A DNA stretch of 64,000 nt from Mycobacteriales bacterium (GCA_035690485.1 DASSKL010000010.1:64856-128855); one strand, 5' to 3'. Numbered from the stretch's first letter, positions 1 through 8,671 are shown. The notes: generated by a model not told the origin, from the sequence alone. Numbers and translations are program-made.

Positions 1-2684
1 GCTGCACCATCGGCGGCAACGTCGGCAACAACTCGTGCGGCATCCACTCCGTGCAGTCGCACCTCTACGGGCCCGGCCCGCGCACGTCGGACAACGTCCA
101 CGCCATGGAGGTCGTGACCTACGACGGCGAGCGGTTCTGGGTCGGCGTCGACGAGGAGGACCGGCTCGACGAGATCATCGCCGCCGGTGGCCGCAAGGGA
201 GAGATCTACGCGCAGCTGCGCGACCTGCGCGACCGCTACGCCGACGCGATCCGCGCGGGCTACCCCTCGGTCGACGAGATGCCGCGGCGGGTCTCCGGCT
301 ACAACCTCGACGAGCTGCTGCCCGAGAAGGGTTTCAACGTCGCCCGCGCACTGGTCGGGACGGAGAGCACCTGTGCCACCGCGCTGAACGTCACCCTGCT
401 GCTTACGCCGGCGATGCTCATGCGCACGCTCGTCGTGGTGCAGTTCGAGGACATCTGCACGGCCGGCGACCTGGTGCAGGAGATCGTCGACAAGTGGAAG
501 CCGATCGGCCTCGAGGCCATCGACCACGTGCTCATCGAGGACCAGCAGGCGCTCGACATCAACGTGCACGACCTCGAGGAGTTGCCGCGGCCGGGTGAGC
601 ACGCCTGGTTGCTGGTGCAGTTCGGCGCCGACGAGGCGGCGGACAGCGAGCGCCAGGCCGCGGAGTTCTGTGCCTGGCTGACGGCCGACAAGGGTTTCGA
701 ACCCGACCGGATGGTCCTCGCGAAGAGCAAGCAGGAGGGTGGCAACAGCGAGGACTTCTGGGCGATCCGCGAGAGCGGCCTCGGCTCGACGGCGTTCCCG
801 CCCGACGGCACCGACCACTGGCCGGGTTGGGAGGACTCCGCAGTGCCACCGCCGAGGGTCGGCGACTACCTGCGCGACCTGAAGAGGCTCTACCGCAAGC
901 ACGGGCTGCGCGGCGCGATGTACGGCCACCTCGGCCAGGGTTGCATCCACTCCCGGATCAGCTTCGACCTGCGCACCGAGCAGGGCCTCAAGACCTACCG
1001 CGCCTTCATGGAGGAGGCGGCCGACCTCGTCACGTCGTACGGCGGGTCGCTGTCGGGCGAGCACGGCGACGGCCAGCAGCGGGCCGAGCTGCTCGACCGG
1101 CAGTACGGCCCGGAGCTCATGGCGGCTATGCGGGAGTTCAAGCGGATCTGGGACCCCGACTGGAAGATGAACCCCGGCAAGGTCATCGACCCCTACCGTC
1201 TCGACGAGAATCTCAAGCTCGGCACCGACTACAACCCGTGGCGCCCGGAGGTGCAGTTCGCCTACGACCGGGACGGCGGCGACTTCGCGCATGCCGCGCT
1301 GCGTTGCGTGGGCGTCGGCAAGTGCCGGGTGCCCGAGGCGCAGAACACGATGTGCCCGAGCTACCAGGTCACTCGGGAGGAGAAGCACTCCACCCGCGGC
1401 CGGGCCCGGCTGCTGTTCGAGATGCTCCAGGGCGAGGTCATCACCGACGGCTGGAAGTCGGAAGAGGTCTACGACGCCCTCGACCTGTGCCTGTCCTGCA
1501 AGGGCTGCACCAGCGACTGCCCCGTCGACGTCGACATGCCGACCTACAAGGCGGAGTTCCTCTACCACCACTACCGGTCCGCCCGCCGGTGGCGACCGCG
1601 CTACGCCTACGCGATGGGCTTCATCGACCAGGCGTCCAGGCTCGCGTCACACGTGCCCGGGCTGGCCAACCTCGCGCTGCACGTGCCGCCGTTCGCCCAG
1701 CTGGTGAAGGCCGCCGCCGGGATCAGCCAGAGGCGCACGGCTCCCTCCTTCGCGCCGCTGACGCTGCAGGAGTGGTGGCGCAGACGTGGCGGCACGCAGA
1801 ACCCCGGTGGCCGCCGGGTGGTCGTCTTCCCCGACACGTTCAACAACCGGATGCACACCGACGTCGGCGTCGCCTGCGTCGAGGCGATCGAGGCGGCCGG
1901 CTGGCAGGTCGTCATGCCGCAGGGGCACATCTGCTGCGGCCGGCCGCTCTACGACTACGGCTTCCTCGACGTCGCCAGGCGTTACCTGCACGACGTGATC
2001 GACCAACTGCGCGACGAGATCCGCGCAGGCACGCCGATCGTCGGCATGGAGCCCAGCTGCCTCGCGGTGTTCAAGGACGAGCTGACCAACATGTTGCCGC
2101 ACGACGACGACGCCGAGCGGCTGAAGCACAACGCCCACCACTTCAGCGAGTTCTTCGAGAAGTACGACGTACCGGTGCCACGGCTGGAGCGCAAGGCGCT
2201 GATGTGGACGCACTGCCACCACCGGGCGACCGGGGGCAGCGAGCCGGAGCGGAAGCTGCTCACCCGGATGGGCGTCGACACCGAACCGCTCAAGGGCGGC
2301 TGCTGCGGACTGGCCGGATCGTGGGGCTTCGAGCAGGGCAAGTACGACATCTCGATGGACTGCGGCGAGCAGGCACTGCTGCCGGCGGTACGCGCCGCCC
2401 GCGACGACACGCTGATCGTCGCCAACGGCTTCTCGTGCAAGACGCAGATCGACCAAGCCGGCACCGGGAGGCGGGCGCTGCACGTCGCCCAGGTGATGCA
2501 GATGGCCCGCAAGGAAGGGCCCGACGGGCCCCGCGGCCGTCGGCCCGAGAAGGGCTACTACGGCAAGCGGCCGAAGGCCCCGGTGACGCTGAAGGCGAGG
2601 CGGTTCGCCGCCCTGTCGGCGGTGGGCGCCGCAGCCGCCGTCACCGCCACCGCGGTCCTGTCGGGAGGGTCGCGGCGCCGCTGA
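1..2684 (+). CDS. FAD-linked oxidase / Fe-S (GlcD-GlpC type) dehydrogenase, 5'-truncated
   Basis: The frame is open from base 3, so the N-terminus lies outside the window and 893 residues are visible. The first residues are GGNVGNNSCG, typical of the FAD-binding PCMH fold. The FAD-oxidase C-terminal domain follows, with SGEHGDGQQR and MNPGKVIDP. Two ferredoxin-type cysteine clusters (near visible residues 434-450 and 495-505, the second CLSCKGCTSDCP) and two CCG-type segments (GCCGLAGSWGF near 766) come next. This is the domain order of YdiJ/Dld-II-like 2-hydroxyacid dehydrogenases, which oxidise D-lactate or D-2-hydroxyglutarate and pass electrons through Fe-S clusters. The tail ends in an Ala-rich hydrophobic stretch and Arg residues, which may be a membrane contact. 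The substrate cannot be told from sequence. Confidence 0.9.
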   Translation, partial: CTIGGNVGNNSCGIHSVQSHLYGPGPRTSDNVHAMEVVTYDGERFWVGVDEEDRLDEIIAAGGRKGEIYAQLRDLRDRYADAIRAGYPSVDEMPRRVSGYNLDELLPEKGFNVARALVGTESTCATALNVTLLLTPAMLMRTLVVVQFEDICTAGDLVQEIVDKWKPIGLEAIDHVLIEDQQALDINVHDLEELPRPGEHAWLLVQFGADEAADSERQAAEFCAWLTADKGFEPDRMVLAKSKQEGGNSEDFWAIRESGLGSTAFPPDGTDHWPGWEDSAVPPPRVGDYLRDLKRLYRKHGLRGAMYGHLGQGCIHSRISFDLRTEQGLKTYRAFMEEAADLVTSYGGSLSGEHGDGQQRAELLDRQYGPELMAAMREFKRIWDPDWKMNPGKVIDPYRLDENLKLGTDYNPWRPEVQFAYDRDGGDFAHAALRCVGVGKCRVPEAQNTMCPSYQVTREEKHSTRGRARLLFEMLQGEVITDGWKSEEVYDALDLCLSCKGCTSDCPVDVDMPTYKAEFLYHHYRSARRWRPRYAYAMGFIDQASRLASHVPGLANLALHVPPFAQLVKAAAGISQRRTAPSFAPLTLQEWWRRRGGTQNPGGRRVVVFPDTFNNRMHTDVGVACVEAIEAAGWQVVMPQGHICCGRPLYDYGFLDVARRYLHDVIDQLRDEIRAGTPIVGMEPSCLAVFKDELTNMLPHDDDAERLKHNAHHFSEFFEKYDVPVPRLERKALMWTHCHHRATGGSEPERKLLTRMGVDTEPLKGGCCGLAGSWGFEQGKYDISMDCGEQALLPAVRAARDDTLIVANGFSCKTQIDQAGTGRRALHVAQVMQMARKEGPDGPRGRRPEKGYYGKRPKAPVTLKARRFAALSAVGAAAAVTATAVLSGGSRRR

Positions 2685-2791
2685 CTCGCACCGCGGGAGA
2701 TCACCGGCAAGCGCGAGCGGCCGCCGCCCGGACGGGTACCGTCAGGCCGTCGACTGACAGCCGGTCCGATCGTGCCGTCCTGGAGGCTGCG

Positions 2792-4327
2792 ATGTTCGTC
2801 CCGCTGACCGTGAGCGACTTCCTCGACCGCGCGGAGCAGGTCTACTCCGCCCGCATCGGCGTCGTCGACGAACCGGACCAGCCGGCGCCGTCGCTCGGCG
2901 AGCTGACCTACGGCCGGATCGCCGAGCTGGCACGTGCCCAGGCCGCCGCGCTCGACGAGCTCGGCGTCGGCTTCGGTGACCGGGTCGCGATCGTGTCGCA
3001 CAACTCCGCCCGGCTGCTGACGTCGTTCTTCGGGCTGTCGGGCCATGGCCGGATCATGGTGCCGGTCAACTTCCGGCTGTCCCCGGCCGAGGTCGCCTAC
3101 ATCGTCGAGCACTCCGGCGCCTCGATGCTGCTCGTCGACCCGGAGCTCGCCGAGCCGCTCGACGGCATCTCCTGCAAGCACAAGTTCGTCCTGGGTGCGG
3201 AGGCCGACGAGCAGCTCTACCGCTTCGGGGTCGAGCCGAAGCAGTGGACCCCCGACGAGGCCGCGACGGCGACCATCAACTACACGAGCGGCACCACCGC
3301 GCGGCCCAAGGGTGTGCAGCTCACGCACCGCAACTGCTGGGTCAACGCGGCCACCTTCGGCTGGCACGTGACCGTCACCGACCGCGACGTCTACCTGCAC
3401 ACGCTGCCGATGTTCCACGCCAACGGCTGGGGGATGCCCTATGCCGTGACCGGCGCGGGCGGCCAGCACATCGTCCTGCGCAAGGTCGACGGCCCGGAGA
3501 TCCTGCGCCGCGTGGACCAGCACGGGGTGACGCTGATGTGCGCAGCCCCCGCGGTGGTCAATGCGGTGCTGACCGCGGCCGAGACCTGGCAGGGGGAAAT
3601 CCCCGGTCGCGACCGGGTGCGCATCGTGGTCGCCGGCGCCCCACCCCCGACCCGCACCATCGAGCGGATCGAGACCGATCTCGGGTGGGAGTTCATCCAG
3701 ATCTACGGACTCACCGAGACCTCGCCGCTGCTGACCGTCAACCGGACCCGCGCCGAGTGGGACGACCTGACCCCGCTCGACCGTGCCGCCAAGCTCGGCC
3801 GCGCGGGCACTCCGGCCCTCGGGGTGACCCTGCGCGTCGACGGCTCCGGCGAGCTGCTGGCCCGCTCCAACGTCGTGCTCGAGGGCTACTGGCAGCAGCC
3901 GGAGGCGTCCGCGGCGGCGCTCGAGGGCGGGTGGTTCCACACCGGTGACGGCGGCACGATCGACGACGACGGCTACGCGATCGTCAGCGACCGCAAGAAG
4001 GACATCATCATCACCGGCGGCGAGAACGTCTCCTCGGTCGAGGTGGAGGACGTGATCTTCAGCCACCCGGCCGTCTCCGAGGTCGCGGTCATCGGCGTAC
4101 CGGACGAGAAGTGGGGCGAGACGATCAAGGCCCTGATCGTACGCGCGCCGGGCGCCGAGGTCACCGAAGAGGAGATCATCGCCCACTGCAAGGAGCGTCT
4201 GGCCCGCTACAAGGCGCCGACCTCTGTGGAGTTCCGCGACGCCCTCGTGCGTACGGCGACCGGCAAGCTGCAGAAGTTCAAGCTGCGGGCCCCCTACTGG
4301 GAAGGCCGCGACCGCCAGGTCAACTAG
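2792..4327 (+). CDS. AMP-dependent acyl-CoA synthetase/ligase
   Basis: This is a 511-residue ANL-superfamily enzyme that activates a carboxylic acid to acyl-AMP and then acyl-CoA. Visible motifs are the P-loop TSGTTARPKG (about residue 165), YGLTETSP (about 305), the GWFHTGDGG segment, the hinge DRKKDIIITGGENVSS (about 400-415) and the C-terminal TGKLQKFKLR carrying the catalytic Lys. The ATG at 2792 was chosen because GGAGG sits 6 nt upstream and the family's N-terminus starts there; the open frame runs much further upstream only as an artefact of high GC. It lies 107 bp after the FAD/Fe-S dehydrogenase on the same strand. Length fits medium-chain or aryl acyl-CoA ligases; chain specificity is unknown. 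Confidence 0.9.
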   Translation: MFVPLTVSDFLDRAEQVYSARIGVVDEPDQPAPSLGELTYGRIAELARAQAAALDELGVGFGDRVAIVSHNSARLLTSFFGLSGHGRIMVPVNFRLSPAEVAYIVEHSGASMLLVDPELAEPLDGISCKHKFVLGAEADEQLYRFGVEPKQWTPDEAATATINYTSGTTARPKGVQLTHRNCWVNAATFGWHVTVTDRDVYLHTLPMFHANGWGMPYAVTGAGGQHIVLRKVDGPEILRRVDQHGVTLMCAAPAVVNAVLTAAETWQGEIPGRDRVRIVVAGAPPPTRTIERIETDLGWEFIQIYGLTETSPLLTVNRTRAEWDDLTPLDRAAKLGRAGTPALGVTLRVDGSGELLARSNVVLEGYWQQPEASAAALEGGWFHTGDGGTIDDDGYAIVSDRKKDIIITGGENVSSVEVEDVIFSHPAVSEVAVIGVPDEKWGETIKALIVRAPGAEVTEEEIIAHCKERLARYKAPTSVEFRDALVRTATGKLQKFKLRAPYWEGRDRQVN

Positions 4328-4498
4328 CCGGCCCCTGACCGTCGCCCGGCTTCGGCCTCGTCGCCTTGCGTGCTCTCCGGGCACGGGCGGCTCCTGCGGC
4401 TTGCCCGCCTCGGCCAGGAACCGACTCGCTCGAGGGCGCAGAAGCCGAGGCGCTGGACGGCAAGGCACCTGATGAGCGATAATTAGCAGTCGATGGCT

Positions 4499-4504
4499 TA
4501 GAGT
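4499..4504 (+). promoter_or_regulatory. Candidate -10 box (TAGAGT) of the FmdB-family gene
   Basis: TAGAGT lies 30 nt before the TTG start, in a patch that is A/T-rich compared with its surroundings (4470-4505). No convincing -35 was seen. The preceding 4328-4498 stretch holds no gene that I can support. Confidence 0.35.
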
Positions 4505-4534
4505 GCCAGCAGATCGTGATGCTCGGAGGGACCG

Positions 4535-4885
4535 TTGCCGACTTACCAGTACGCCTGCACGTCATGTGGCGAACAGCTGGAGGTCGTGCAGAAGTTCACC
4601 GACGACGCGCTGACCGAGTGCCCGAAGTGCCAGGGCCGGCTGCGCAAGGTCTTCTCCGCCGTGGGCGTGGTCTTCAAGGGCTCCGGCTTCTACAAGACCG
4701 ACAGCCGCTCCTCCAAGTCGTCCTCGTCGAGCAGCAGCGTCCCGAAGGAGCCGGCGAAGTCCGAGAGCTCGTCGAGCACCGGCTCGTCGGCGTCGGGCAC
4801 GTCGTCCGACTCCTCGTCCTCGTCCACCTCGTCCTCGTCGAGCTCGTCCTCGTCGAGCTCGTCCACCGGCGAGAAGGTCGCCTGA
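4535..4885 (+). CDS. FmdB-family zinc-ribbon protein with poly-Ser tail
   Basis: This is a 116-residue protein. The N-terminal 50 residues match the FmdB/CxxC_CxxC_SSSS regulatory family, starting MPTYQYACTSCGE, with two CxxC knuckles (CTSC near residue 8 and CPKC near 30) that should bind one zinc. After FKGSGFYKTD, which is typical of the family, the chain becomes a tail of about 65 residues made almost only of Ser with scattered Glu, Lys and Thr. The start is TTG, supported by GGAGGG just upstream and by the invariant MPTY N-terminus. Family members are small and poorly understood and are proposed to be regulatory. The Ser tail is probably disordered and longer than in many homologues. Confidence 0.85.
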   Translation: MPTYQYACTSCGEQLEVVQKFTDDALTECPKCQGRLRKVFSAVGVVFKGSGFYKTDSRSSKSSSSSSSVPKEPAKSESSSSTGSSASGTSSDSSSSSTSSSSSSSSSSSSTGEKVA

Positions 4886-4938
4886 CCGACCGTCCACAGC
4901 TCGCCCGCGCGGGATCGCGAGACGCCGTAGCGGCTGGC

Positions 4939-4944
4939 TAGGGT
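4939..4944 (+). promoter_or_regulatory. Candidate -10 box (TAGGGT) of mtnP
   Basis: TAGGGT lies 25 nt before the ATG at 4970. A strong ribosome binding site (GGAGGGAGGG, 4958-4967) sits between, so this would be a leadered transcript. Confidence 0.45.
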
Positions 4945-4969
4945 CGGGCCCTCCGACGGAGGGAGGGTC

Positions 4970-5779
4970 ATGACCGAGCAGGAGACCGCCGAGATCGGCG
5001 TCATCGGCGGATCGGGCTTCTACGCCTTCCTCGACGACGCGGTCGAGGTGCCGATGCAGACGCCCTACGGTCCTCCGAGCGACAATCCGGTGATCGGCAC
5101 GGTCGCCGGCCGGCGGGTCGCGTTCCTCGCCCGGCACGGTCGCGACCACCGGTTTCCGCCCCACCGCATCCCCTACCGCGCCAACCTGTGGGCACTGCGT
5201 TCGCTCGGCGTCCGGCAGGTGCTCGGCCCGTGCGCTGTCGGCGGGCTACGACCCGACCTCGGACCTGGCACCCTCGTCGTCCCCGACCAGCTCGTCGACC
5301 GCACCAGCGGGCGGCTGCAGACCTACTTCGACTCCGGTGCGGTGCACGTGTCGTTCGCCGACCCCTACTGCCCGCGCGGCCGGCGGGCGGTGCTGGAGAC
5401 GGCCCGCACGGCCGGCTGGGACCCGGTCGACGGCGGCACGATGGTCGTGATCGAGGGCCCGCGCTTCTCGACCCGGGCCGAGTCGCAGTCCTATGCGACG
5501 GCCGGGTGGTCGCTGGTCAACATGACCGGGCATCCGGAGGCGACGCTGGCCCGCGAGCTGGCGCTCTGCTACACGGCCGTCGCACTGGTCACCGACCTCG
5601 ACGCCGGCATGGACGCCGGGTCGGCGGTGAGCCAGTCGGAGGTGTTCGGGTTCTTCGCCGCCAACGTCGCCCGGCTGCGTGAGCTGCTGCTCGACGTGGT
5701 GGCCGCGCTGCCCGCCGACCCGGGCTGCGTGTGCGGGGCCGCGCTGGACGGCATCGATCTCCCGCTCGAGCTGCCGTGA
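4970..5779 (+). CDS. mtnP: S-methyl-5'-thioadenosine phosphorylase
   Basis: This 269-residue protein of the PNP/MTAP (PNP_UDP_1) family cleaves methylthioadenosine, the by-product of polyamine synthesis, with phosphate to give adenine and methylthioribose-1-phosphate. Visible features are IGVIGGSGFY at the N-terminus (phosphate site), ARHGRDHRFPPHRIPYRAN (about residues 45-65), GTLVVPDQLVDRTSGR, EGPRFSTRAES and NMTGHPEA. These match MTAP rather than bacterial MTA/SAH nucleosidase. The last 4 bp overlap the GTG start of the next gene, so the two are probably co-translated. Inosine or guanosine phosphorylase activity, known in some members, cannot be excluded. Confidence 0.9.
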   Translation: MTEQETAEIGVIGGSGFYAFLDDAVEVPMQTPYGPPSDNPVIGTVAGRRVAFLARHGRDHRFPPHRIPYRANLWALRSLGVRQVLGPCAVGGLRPDLGPGTLVVPDQLVDRTSGRLQTYFDSGAVHVSFADPYCPRGRRAVLETARTAGWDPVDGGTMVVIEGPRFSTRAESQSYATAGWSLVNMTGHPEATLARELALCYTAVALVTDLDAGMDAGSAVSQSEVFGFFAANVARLRELLLDVVAALPADPGCVCGAALDGIDLPLELP

Positions 5780-6417
5780 GCGGCGAGCTGTCGCGTCAGC
5801 TCAAGGAGCTGCGCCGGGCGGTCGCGCGGCGCCGCAGGCTGCTCGCCGCCGGCCTTGCCGCAGCGGCGATCGCGTGCGCGCTGACGGTCCTCCAACCGCC
5901 GGCTGCGGCCACGGTGCGCGTGGTGGTCGCGGCTCGCGACCTACCGGCCGGCACGACCGTGCGCGCGGCTGACCTGCGTGTCGCGCGCTTCGCCCCAGGG
6001 ACCGCTCCCGACGGGTCCCTGGCCCGCACCGATGACGCGGTGGGGCTGGTGCTCGCGGCCGGAGTGCGGGCCGGCGAGCCCTTCACCGACCTCCGCTTCG
6101 TGGGTCGGCCACTGCTGCAGGACCTGGCGAGCGACGGCCTGGTCGCGACGCCGGTGCGGATCGCCGACGCCGGAGCGGCGCGGCTCGTGCGCACGGGCGA
6201 CCTGGTCGATGTGCTGGCCGCCACCCCGCCGACGGCGGGCACGGCCGCGGGTTCGGCCACCACGGTCGCCGAGGGGGTGCGGGTGCTGGTCGTGCCGCGC
6301 GCTGACGACGCCGCCGGTGAGGGCGCGCTGCTCCTCCTCGCCACCGACCGGCCGACGGCGTCGCGGCTGGCCCTGGCCGGTGTCACGTCGAGGCTGTCCA
6401 TCACGCTGCGCGGCTGA
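5776..6417 (+). CDS. CpaB/RcpC-like SAF-domain membrane protein
   Basis: This 213-residue protein has a basic N-terminus (RRAVARRRR), one membrane anchor (about residues 22-40), then a SAF domain (VVVAARDLPAGTTVRAADL, about 48-66) and an RcpC-like region ending in a short beta-rich segment. The family is the Flp/Tad pilus assembly component CpaB, which helps the secretin, and SAF-domain relatives occur in Gram-positive Tad systems. The GTG at 5776 is used because it overlaps the mtnP stop (GTGA) and gives the usual N-terminus. No other Tad or Flp genes are in the window, so a pilus role is an inference from the family only. Confidence 0.75.
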   Translation: MSGELSRQLKELRRAVARRRRLLAAGLAAAAIACALTVLQPPAAATVRVVVAARDLPAGTTVRAADLRVARFAPGTAPDGSLARTDDAVGLVLAAGVRAGEPFTDLRFVGRPLLQDLASDGLVATPVRIADAGAARLVRTGDLVDVLAATPPTAGTAAGSATTVAEGVRVLVVPRADDAAGEGALLLLATDRPTASRLALAGVTSRLSITLRG

Positions 6418-6434
6418 TCGATTCGGGCCGCTGC

Positions 6435-6575
6435 CTAGTCGGACTCGTCTTGCCAGCGGTCATGATGCGGGGGGCGCTCCCGCCGCAGTCGCTCGTCCGG
6501 GTCGTCGGGCCGTTCCTCCGACCAGGCCGCGTCGCTCTCGCCCTCGGGGCGGCCGGGGAGCACGGGTTCGGTCAT
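6435..6575 (-). CDS. Small acidic conserved actinobacterial protein
   Basis: This 46-residue very hydrophilic protein is rich in Asp, Glu, Arg and Pro. It begins MTEPVLPGRPEGESD and contains RRERPPHHDRW near the end. From memory, short proteins with an aspartate/glutamate core and a C-terminal RERPPHW/D-like motif recur in actinomycetes and are often missed by gene callers. It follows the CBS-protein gene by 10 bp on the same strand with a weak GGCGACGA ribosome site, so it is probably co-transcribed. No function is known to me. The call rests on codon use, position and the recalled motif. Confidence 0.55.
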   Translation of the reverse strand: MTEPVLPGRPEGESDAAWSEERPDDPDERLRRERPPHHDRWQDESD

Positions 6576-6585
6576 TCGTCGCCGC

Positions 6586-7038
6586 TCAGCCGAGATCGCC
6601 CCGGTCGAGGCGGGCCAACCGGCGCGCCCGCACGAGATCCTCACCCGCCTGCTGGTCGAGGTTCTCGCCCGACGACGCGAGAACGCCGACGAGGTCGCGC
6701 TGGCTGACCATGCCGACAACCCGCTCGCCCTCGACCACGGGGAGGTGCCGGATCCAGCGCCGGGCCATGTGCTCCGCCGCCTCGTGCAGCGGCGTCTCGG
6801 GCGTCACCGTCAGCACGTTGGTCGTCATGATCGTACTGACCGGGGTGCTGTCGACCGGGAGACCGCGCGCCACGGCCTTCATCACGTCACGCTCGGTCAC
6901 GATGCCGACGAGCCGTTCGCCGTCCATGACCAGCAGCGAGCCGGTCTGCTGCGACCACATCCGGGAAGCGGCCGCCTTCAGGGTGTCGGAGGGCGCGTCG
7001 GTGACGCTGGCGTCGCTCATGACCTCCGCCACTCGCAC
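6586..7038 (-). CDS. CBS-domain-pair protein
   Basis: This is a stand-alone protein of about 150 residues made of two CBS motifs (first about residues 5-60 with GERLVGIVTERDVMKA; second about 70-125 with GERVVGMVSQRDLVGVL). CBS pairs bind adenine nucleotides and act as energy sensors; proteins made only of a CBS pair are common in actinomycetes, with unknown partners. The GTG at 7038 gives the family-like start VRVAEVMSD. A longer frame upstream adds a low-complexity Arg/Pro stretch unlike the family, and an ATG at 7020 is another possibility. Downstream is the small acidic protein gene. Confidence 0.85.
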   Translation of the reverse strand: MRVAEVMSDASVTDAPSDTLKAAASRMWSQQTGSLLVMDGERLVGIVTERDVMKAVARGLPVDSTPVSTIMTTNVLTVTPETPLHEAAEHMARRWIRHLPVVEGERVVGMVSQRDLVGVLASSGENLDQQAGEDLVRARRLARLDRGDLG

Positions 7039-7155
7039 GGCTGCAGGGTACCGGCAGCGCCGCGGCCCGGGCGTGCGCGGGCGAGCCAGGTGGCGCATGC
7101 TGGACGGGTGGGCGACACCAAGCTGCGAGGGACGCGGCCGGGGCATGCTCACCTC

Positions 7156-7470
7156 ATGGATCAGGACGACGTCGTCCTGGTCACCGACGCCGCCCGCAGC
7201 CGCGTCGAGGAACGCGACGAACGGGTCCGCCGCTACCTCTGGTCGATGGCCGTGCGCACGCTCGCGTTCATCCTCGCGGTGTGGCTGCTGCGCGGCTGGG
7301 AGCAGTGGGTCGCGATCGCCATCTCTCTGGTGCTGCCCTGGATCGCGGTCACCGTCGCCAACGCCGGGCCCAAGCGTCAGGAGCAGGACCCGGCGTTCTT
7401 CGTGCCACCGCCGAACCGCGGACTCGGCTCCGCCGGTGAGCAGCCGGCCGACGACCGACGCCGTCGTTAG
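7156..7470 (+). CDS. DUF3099 family membrane protein
   Basis: This 104-residue protein has the family signature VLVTDAARSRVEERDERVRRYLWSM in its first 35 residues (given here only as positions about 6-30), followed by two membrane helices (about 33-50 and 55-72) and a polar Pro/Arg-rich tail. DUF3099 proteins are small actinobacterial inner-membrane proteins of unknown role. The ATG at 7156 is the start because the family begins just before the VTDA motif. It is divergent from the CBS gene and converges with the CoA-transferase gene, sharing the last 4 bp. Confidence 0.8.
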   Translation: MDQDDVVLVTDAARSRVEERDERVRRYLWSMAVRTLAFILAVWLLRGWEQWVAIAISLVLPWIAVTVANAGPKRQEQDPAFFVPPPNRGLGSAGEQPADDRRRR

Positions 7471-8663
7471 GCCCGGGGCGCGTTGAGCCGCTTGATCGCG
7501 GCCGCGTCGTAGCCGATCTCACCCAGCACGTCGGCGGTGTCGGCACCCAGCGCGGGCATCCGGCCGACGCTCTGCTGCGGGTGCTCGGAGAAGTCGACCG
7601 GCGTCGCGACCGACCGGTAGCGCCCACCCTCGACCGGCACCCACGCGCCGGCCGCCTCCGCTTGCGGGTCGGTGACGACCTCGGCCGGCGACTGCACCGG
7701 CGACCACCAGACGTCCTCGGCGTCGAACCGCTCGGTCCACTCGGCGAACGGCCGGCTCGCGAACGTCCGGTCGAGCTCGGCGATGAGCTCCCTGCGGTTG
7801 TGCCGTCGCGACCGGGCGCTGGCGAACCGCTCGTCGTCGAGCAGGTCCTCGCGAGCGGTCGCCTTGACCAGCAAGGGAAAGTGGCGGTCGCCTTCGACGC
7901 CGAGGAGCCAGAACCACTTGCCGTCCCCGGCGCGGTAGCTGTTGGCGGTGGGCTGCGCCGCCTCCTCGCGCGGCACGGTGCCCGCGACCTTCCCGAGCGC
8001 CTGCTGGATGGCGAGGTCCCAACCGAGCGCGTAGACGCCCGAGCGCAGCAGGGAGGTCTCGACGAGCTGCCCGCGGCCGGTGTGCTGGCGCTGCCAGAGC
8101 GCGCCGAGGATGCCGGACAGCGCGGCCAGCCCGGTGAAGTGGTCACCCAGCCCGCGGGGAAGGGGCGGTGGCGCGTCGCCGGCGGGCACCAGCTGGTGTA
8201 CGACGCCGGCCCGGGCACCGAACACGCCGATGTCGTAGCCCGGGCGGTGCACGTCGGGGCCGGTCGAGCCGTGTCCCGTGACCAGCGCGTAGACCAGCCG
8301 CGGGTGCCGGGCCAGCACGTCGTCGGCGAGCAGGCCCATCCGCTGCAGCGGCTCGAGGCGCAGGTTGGTCAGGAAGACGTCGGCGGTCTCGAGCAGGCGG
8401 TGCAGCGCCTCGCGCGCCTCGTCGTTGCGCAGGTCGAGGACGACGCTGCGCTTGCCACGGTTGTCTAGCTCGAACGGGGCGTTCGGGATCTCAGCGCTGT
8501 AGCCGGTGGCGGCGAACATCGCCCGGAACGGGTCGCCCGCGGGTGGCTCCACCTTGATGACGTCGGCTCCCCAGTCGGCCATGACTCCGGTGGCCGACGG
8601 CCCGGCGACCCACACCCCGAGCTCGACGGCCCGCAGTCCGCTCAACACTCCTGTTCGCGCCAC
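7467..8663 (-). CDS. Family III CoA-transferase (CaiB/BaiF/Frc type)
   Basis: This 398-residue protein has the family III hallmarks: an N-terminal LRAVELGVWVAGPSATGVMADWGADVIKVE-type segment (residues about 9-38), DNRGKRSVVLDL (about 66) followed by the expected region of the catalytic Asp, and the C-terminal linker of the interlocked-ring dimer. Such enzymes move CoA between carboxylic acids (formyl-, succinyl-, carnitine- or bile-acid-type) through an aspartyl-CoA intermediate. The substrate cannot be predicted. The start is GTG, 8 nt downstream of a TAGCGT -10 box, so the message is probably leaderless. It is divergent from the sulfatase. Confidence 0.88.
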   Translation of the reverse strand: MARTGVLSGLRAVELGVWVAGPSATGVMADWGADVIKVEPPAGDPFRAMFAATGYSAEIPNAPFELDNRGKRSVVLDLRNDEAREALHRLLETADVFLTNLRLEPLQRMGLLADDVLARHPRLVYALVTGHGSTGPDVHRPGYDIGVFGARAGVVHQLVPAGDAPPPLPRGLGDHFTGLAALSGILGALWQRQHTGRGQLVETSLLRSGVYALGWDLAIQQALGKVAGTVPREEAAQPTANSYRAGDGKWFWLLGVEGDRHFPLLVKATAREDLLDDERFASARSRRHNRRELIAELDRTFASRPFAEWTERFDAEDVWWSPVQSPAEVVTDPQAEAAGAWVPVEGGRYRSVATPVDFSEHPQQSVGRMPALGADTADVLGEIGYDAAAIKRLNAPRA

Positions 8664-8671
8664 GTCTGCGC

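Noticed and set aside
827-2791. Upstream in-frame extension of the acyl-CoA ligase
   Set aside because: The open frame overlaps the FAD/Fe-S dehydrogenase fully and encodes no recognisable domain; the ATG at 2792 has a ribosome site.
2558-4468. A 636-codon open frame on the minus strand opposite the acyl-CoA ligase
   Set aside because: It is the antisense shadow of a high-GC gene whose plus-strand product has every ANL motif; the minus product is low-complexity Arg/Val/Gly.
4690-5004. Asp/Glu-rich minus-strand ORF
   Set aside because: It is the complement of the poly-Ser codons of the FmdB gene; no independent support.
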